Part shown: positions 60,983 to 64,000 of the stretch, piece after piece
How positions within the stretch are numbered: the first letter of the stretch is position 1
Layout: every line of letters begins with the position of its first letter
Assembly (NCBI GenBank): GCA_001510575.1
Contig: LNGK01000009.1
Coordinates: 310,001 to 374,000 of the forward strand
Source: Knoxdaviesia capensis
Taxonomy: Eukaryota > Ascomycota > Sordariomycetes > Microascales > Gondwanamycetaceae
DNA length: 64,000 bases
Direction: 5' to 3'
The notes under the pieces: model-generated
Told to the model about the DNA's origin: nothing
Databases searched by the model: none
The model's input: only the letters and a program-made list of their open reading frames with translations
Program-made: the position numbers and the translations under genes

Positions 60983-61582
60983 TACGGAGGGGATTGCTGT
61001 GCTTTTTTGTCTGTATGATTCATGAGCGTTTTCAGGAGTATTATCATTTTACATTGCATTTGACATCATCTTGGTTCGGGGGATGTAGAGAACGAGTACA
61101 CAGCATCTACAGAGCATCTTAGAAATTGTCCATAAACAGAAATTGCAAATAAACGCATAAATACAGAGCAAAGCAGATGCGAATGTGAATGCAAGATGGT
61201 AACGGGAGTTATCGCCGAGTAGAGTATGTGGCGACCACACAATGCAAAATGTGAACATGCTCACGAAGCAGCAACGTAGTCGGTAGCTATATGCGATCCA
61301 CTGCCGCAGAGTTCCATGGATGCCAGAAGGTGGAAAGCGAGCCGGAGATAATACGGAGATGTCTCTTAGCGTAGACCTCACACTTGAATTCTACAGTGGG
61401 GAGCGTGGCGTAGGTACAGCATTTAGCTTCGGGGCAAATAAGATAGCCGGCCGATATATAGCCGACACAGGGACAAATCCGCCCCCCCCTGTGGCGTTCT
61501 CCTTGCCCTTCTTGCCCTTGTTGCCGCCGCGGCAGTCAACATCGTCACACATCAAGCACTAATAGAGCGGACGATCTCCACC
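60983..61582. other. Intergenic region and promoter of the Zn2Cys6 gene
   Basis: No gene seen. Contains TATATA at 61455-61460 and, near the start codon, TTGCCGCCGC (61521-61530), a partial match to the compound box at 58937-58949. Confidence 0.45.
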
Positions 61583-63781
61583 ATGGCCTCACCATCTGCA
61601 GGTACCATGCAGCATTGGCCAGGGTCGTCGTCGTCTTCTCTCCCGGCAGCATCGGGCTCGGGAATAACCTCATCATCGGCGGCGCCGCCGCCCCTTGCAG
61701 ATCTGCCGGGCCCTCCGCCATACAAACCCCCCCGCCACCGCGGCACGCGGGCCTGCCGCCGCTGCCGCCGGCTGCGCAACAAGTGCATCCACGACCACGG
61801 CCGGACGCCGTGCCAGGGCTGTGCGGCCGCCGGACCGGACACGGCGGCCAGCTGTGCCTTTCCGGAGCGGGGCGAACGTGATGTCGACCGCGAGTTCCGC
61901 CGGAGGCCTACCCGGCCGACACAGCCGCTGTCGTCTCCCCCCGTTTCTCGCCCTCTCCCGGCGTCGAGCTCCGTGGGCCGCCGGCTCCCACCGCCGGGGA
62001 CACTGGGCGGATGGCCTCCACACGACGAGGTCGTTGATGGGTGCCGAACGTTCGTGACGTGCTACTTCCAACTGGGCTTTCTGCCGCGGTCGCTGTTTCT
62101 CGAACGGCTGGTGCAGGCCCCGGATGAAGCAAACAGGTTTCTGCTGAGCTGCCTGCTCGCCATCTCCTCGCGATTCACCCCGAGCCTTGTGCGGCGCTAC
62201 GGCTCCCGCACCGCGGCCACCGACCACTTCCTGGCGCTGGCCCAGTCGCAGGCGCTGGTGGAAATGTACGCGCCGTCTTTGGAGCGCGCCCAGGCCTTCT
62301 TCCTGCTGTCGATTGCTGAATGGGGTAACTCGGACCGTGATCGGAGCGCCATTGATATGGCTGTGGCTCTGCGTATGGCCTTGTTGCTCCGGCTGCACAA
62401 GGAGGACACGTACTCTGTTGGTCCGGCCGCGACGACGATATCATCCTCGGCGGGGAATACTCCAGGTACTCCGGCCAGGGCCGCTATGCCGGGTGCCACG
62501 TCGCGAGCCACCCGAGTCGCTTCTTCGACACCCACGCCCCACATATCCGCCTCGGCCATGCTGCCTCTATCCGCAGCGGCTCCATCGCCGGCTGTTAGTC
62601 ACCGCACTTCATCTTCTGTCACGTCCGACCATGCGGTGCGGCTCGAGTCCGCGCGACGAACCCTCTGGATGATATATTCGCAGGAAAACCTGCACTCGGG
62701 AACATCTACGCCTGCGCCCTTGTCTCTCGAAGACTGCACTGCCCTCCTGCCCTGTAACGAAGCCGACTTTTCGTTCGGGGCGGTTCCGACCGCGCGAGCT
62801 GCGCTCGACGGAACACCCCCGGCACAACAGGATCCTGCTCTCGCTATCCGCCCGGACCGCTGCCTCTTCGCAACCCTCATCCAAGCGCACAGCCTATGGG
62901 GCCGCGTGGCGCGACATGCGACGAGAGATGCCATGTCGGGCGGAGTCAGAGGGACCACCTTCGCCATGATCACCGACTCGCTCCGGCGCTGGGAAGCCAC
63001 ACTGCCGGTGCGACACCGCTGGAGTCTGTGGAATCTGAGAGGCTGGCGGTCGGAGGGCCTGCACCTCGCGTATCTCTCGGTGGTGATGGTGTTGCGGCTG
63101 TCCAACATTGTCATCCGCCGCGTGTACCTTGACGAAATGATTGCCGCCCTCGCGCCCACCACCCCTCGAAGCCCGTCCTCGCCAGACGCCGCCGCCTGGC
63201 AACGGGTGTCCTATGATCTGTTCGACAACGTCGTCGAGCTCCACGAGCAGGTTACCGCCTACTTCTCCATGCGCACCCCCGACGAAGGCTTCCCGGCCAT
63301 CCTCGTGTTCTGTGTGTATATGTGTGGGTCTCTGGCCTCCTCGCTGTGGCACAACCCGTCGCTGTGCCCCCATGTCTCTCCGGTCGAGGCCGAAGAGATG
63401 GCACTGGGCACTCTGCGGATCCTGAGTGAGCTGTACACAGCCTGGCCCGCAAGTGCGCGCTGGGAAGAGGTTTTGCGGCGGGTAACGAACAAGCAACCGG
63501 ACACGATAGAGGCGACTAGTCCTCCCAGGAACGCCGTTTTCAGCGCTGGAATGGTTGTTGACTTGCCGGAACGGCCGTCCGCGGACGAACCCGCACTTAC
63601 CGAGATGCCGTCGGCTGTGGCGAATGCACTGGCACGCTCTTCACGGCGGTCGTCCACTGAGCCGGAAGACGACGATCTGCGTCCGCTCATCACCGACTTC
63701 CCGAGCGACCTGTTCAACGCCGAGCTGGCGGACTATCTCAACGGGACAATCCACTACGGCCTGTTGGACGGGCTTCACTAG
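61583..63781 (+). CDS. Zn2Cys6 fungal-type transcription factor, candidate cluster regulator
   Basis: A single exon of 732 residues. After a Ser/Pro-rich N-terminus, the binuclear zinc cluster has Cys58, 61, 68, 77, 80 and 91 (CX2CX6CX8CX2CX10C), with the basic RRLRNK segment that contacts DNA. The last spacing of 10 exceeds the common 6-8. Residues about 145-620 look like the fungal-specific middle homology domain (FVTCYFQLGFLPRSLFLERL and following helices), interrupted by a Ser/Thr/Pro/Ala-rich stretch near 285-350. Nuclear DNA-binding regulator. It lies directly after three divergent gene pairs whose promoters share CCGGCAA boxes containing the CGG triplet that such proteins bind, which makes it the natural candidate regulator. 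That link is inference. Confidence 0.9.
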   Translation: MASPSAGTMQHWPGSSSSSLPAASGSGITSSSAAPPPLADLPGPPPYKPPRHRGTRACRRCRRLRNKCIHDHGRTPCQGCAAAGPDTAASCAFPERGERDVDREFRRRPTRPTQPLSSPPVSRPLPASSSVGRRLPPPGTLGGWPPHDEVVDGCRTFVTCYFQLGFLPRSLFLERLVQAPDEANRFLLSCLLAISSRFTPSLVRRYGSRTAATDHFLALAQSQALVEMYAPSLERAQAFFLLSIAEWGNSDRDRSAIDMAVALRMALLLRLHKEDTYSVGPAATTISSSAGNTPGTPARAAMPGATSRATRVASSTPTPHISASAMLPLSAAAPSPAVSHRTSSSVTSDHAVRLESARRTLWMIYSQENLHSGTSTPAPLSLEDCTALLPCNEADFSFGAVPTARAALDGTPPAQQDPALAIRPDRCLFATLIQAHSLWGRVARHATRDAMSGGVRGTTFAMITDSLRRWEATLPVRHRWSLWNLRGWRSEGLHLAYLSVVMVLRLSNIVIRRVYLDEMIAALAPTTPRSPSSPDAAAWQRVSYDLFDNVVELHEQVTAYFSMRTPDEGFPAILVFCVYMCGSLASSLWHNPSLCPHVSPVEAEEMALGTLRILSELYTAWPASARWEEVLRRVTNKQPDTIEATSPPRNAVFSAGMVVDLPERPSADEPALTEMPSAVANALARSSRRSSTEPEDDDLRPLITDFPSDLFNAELADYLNGTIHYGLLDGLH

Positions 63782-64000
63782 AGGGAGCGTGTTGGTCTGG
63801 AGGTTATGGAATGGTTTTTCTCTTAATGTACATAAACACACCTATATGCGCCCCTAAACGGAGTAATACGAAATGGATATCAAACTCCGGCATTCCTATT
63901 TGAAAAGGCGGTGGCCACCATGAAACCTCCAACGGGGTTTATCACAGTATTTCTCTCCAGGATGCACCGAATCAAGCAATTGCGGAGTTTGCTGGGCATC
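63782..64000. other. 3' flank of the Zn2Cys6 gene
   Basis: Nothing recognised. The next gene lies outside the window. Confidence 0.5.

Overview
The window comes from a filamentous ascomycete (Pezizomycotina). Three things support this: short GT-AG introns of 55-83 bp in GC-rich genes, fungal families (GH43, NCS1 permease, DHA1 transporter, Zn2Cys6 regulator), and a 41-kb block with the signature of repeat-induced point mutation (RIP). The species cannot be named from the sequence.

Positions 1 to about 40,825 are a RIP-saturated graveyard of nested transposons. CpA/TpG dinucleotides are almost gone and TpA is in excess. Start codons are therefore nearly absent, and no open frame of 60 codons or more survives. 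Three copies of one Ty3/Gypsy family (about 9.8 kb, 283-284 bp LTRs, 4-bp target duplications) form the frame. Copy 1 (+, 401-15625) is cut at its 5' end by the end of a pogo/Fot1-like DNA transposon, and its LTR region is interrupted by a Ty1/Copia element (9131-14785). Copy 2 (-, 19326-39684) contains a complete copy 3 (-, 26882-36706). Between copies 1 and 2 lies an LTR-less Copia pol fragment (15626-19325). Removing the inserts and three single-N assembly duplications leaves copy 2 at about 9,817 bp against 9,825 bp for copy 3, which supports the reconstruction. From 39,685 to 40,825 there is RIP-mutated sequence of unknown origin.

Positions 40,826 to 64,000 are GC-rich and genic. First come a secreted GH43 glycosidase (7 exons) and a GPI-anchored von Willebrand A protein (3 exons), separated by 3.4 kb without a recognisable gene. 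Next come three head-to-head gene pairs: NCS1 permease/MFS transporter, HSL-type esterase/isochorismatase-like amidohydrolase, and cytochrome P450/homogentisate-dioxygenase-like protein. A Zn2Cys6 transcription factor follows.

The three divergent promoters share copies of TTGCCGG/CCGGCAA that I did not see in the other intergenic stretches. I infer a co-regulated module for uptake and oxidative or hydrolytic breakdown (or synthesis) of a nitrogen-containing aromatic compound, controlled by the adjacent Zn2Cys6 protein. The dioxygenase keeps its iron ligands but has lost two active-site histidines of true homogentisate dioxygenases and carries a Lys/Glu-rich tail, so its substrate may differ.
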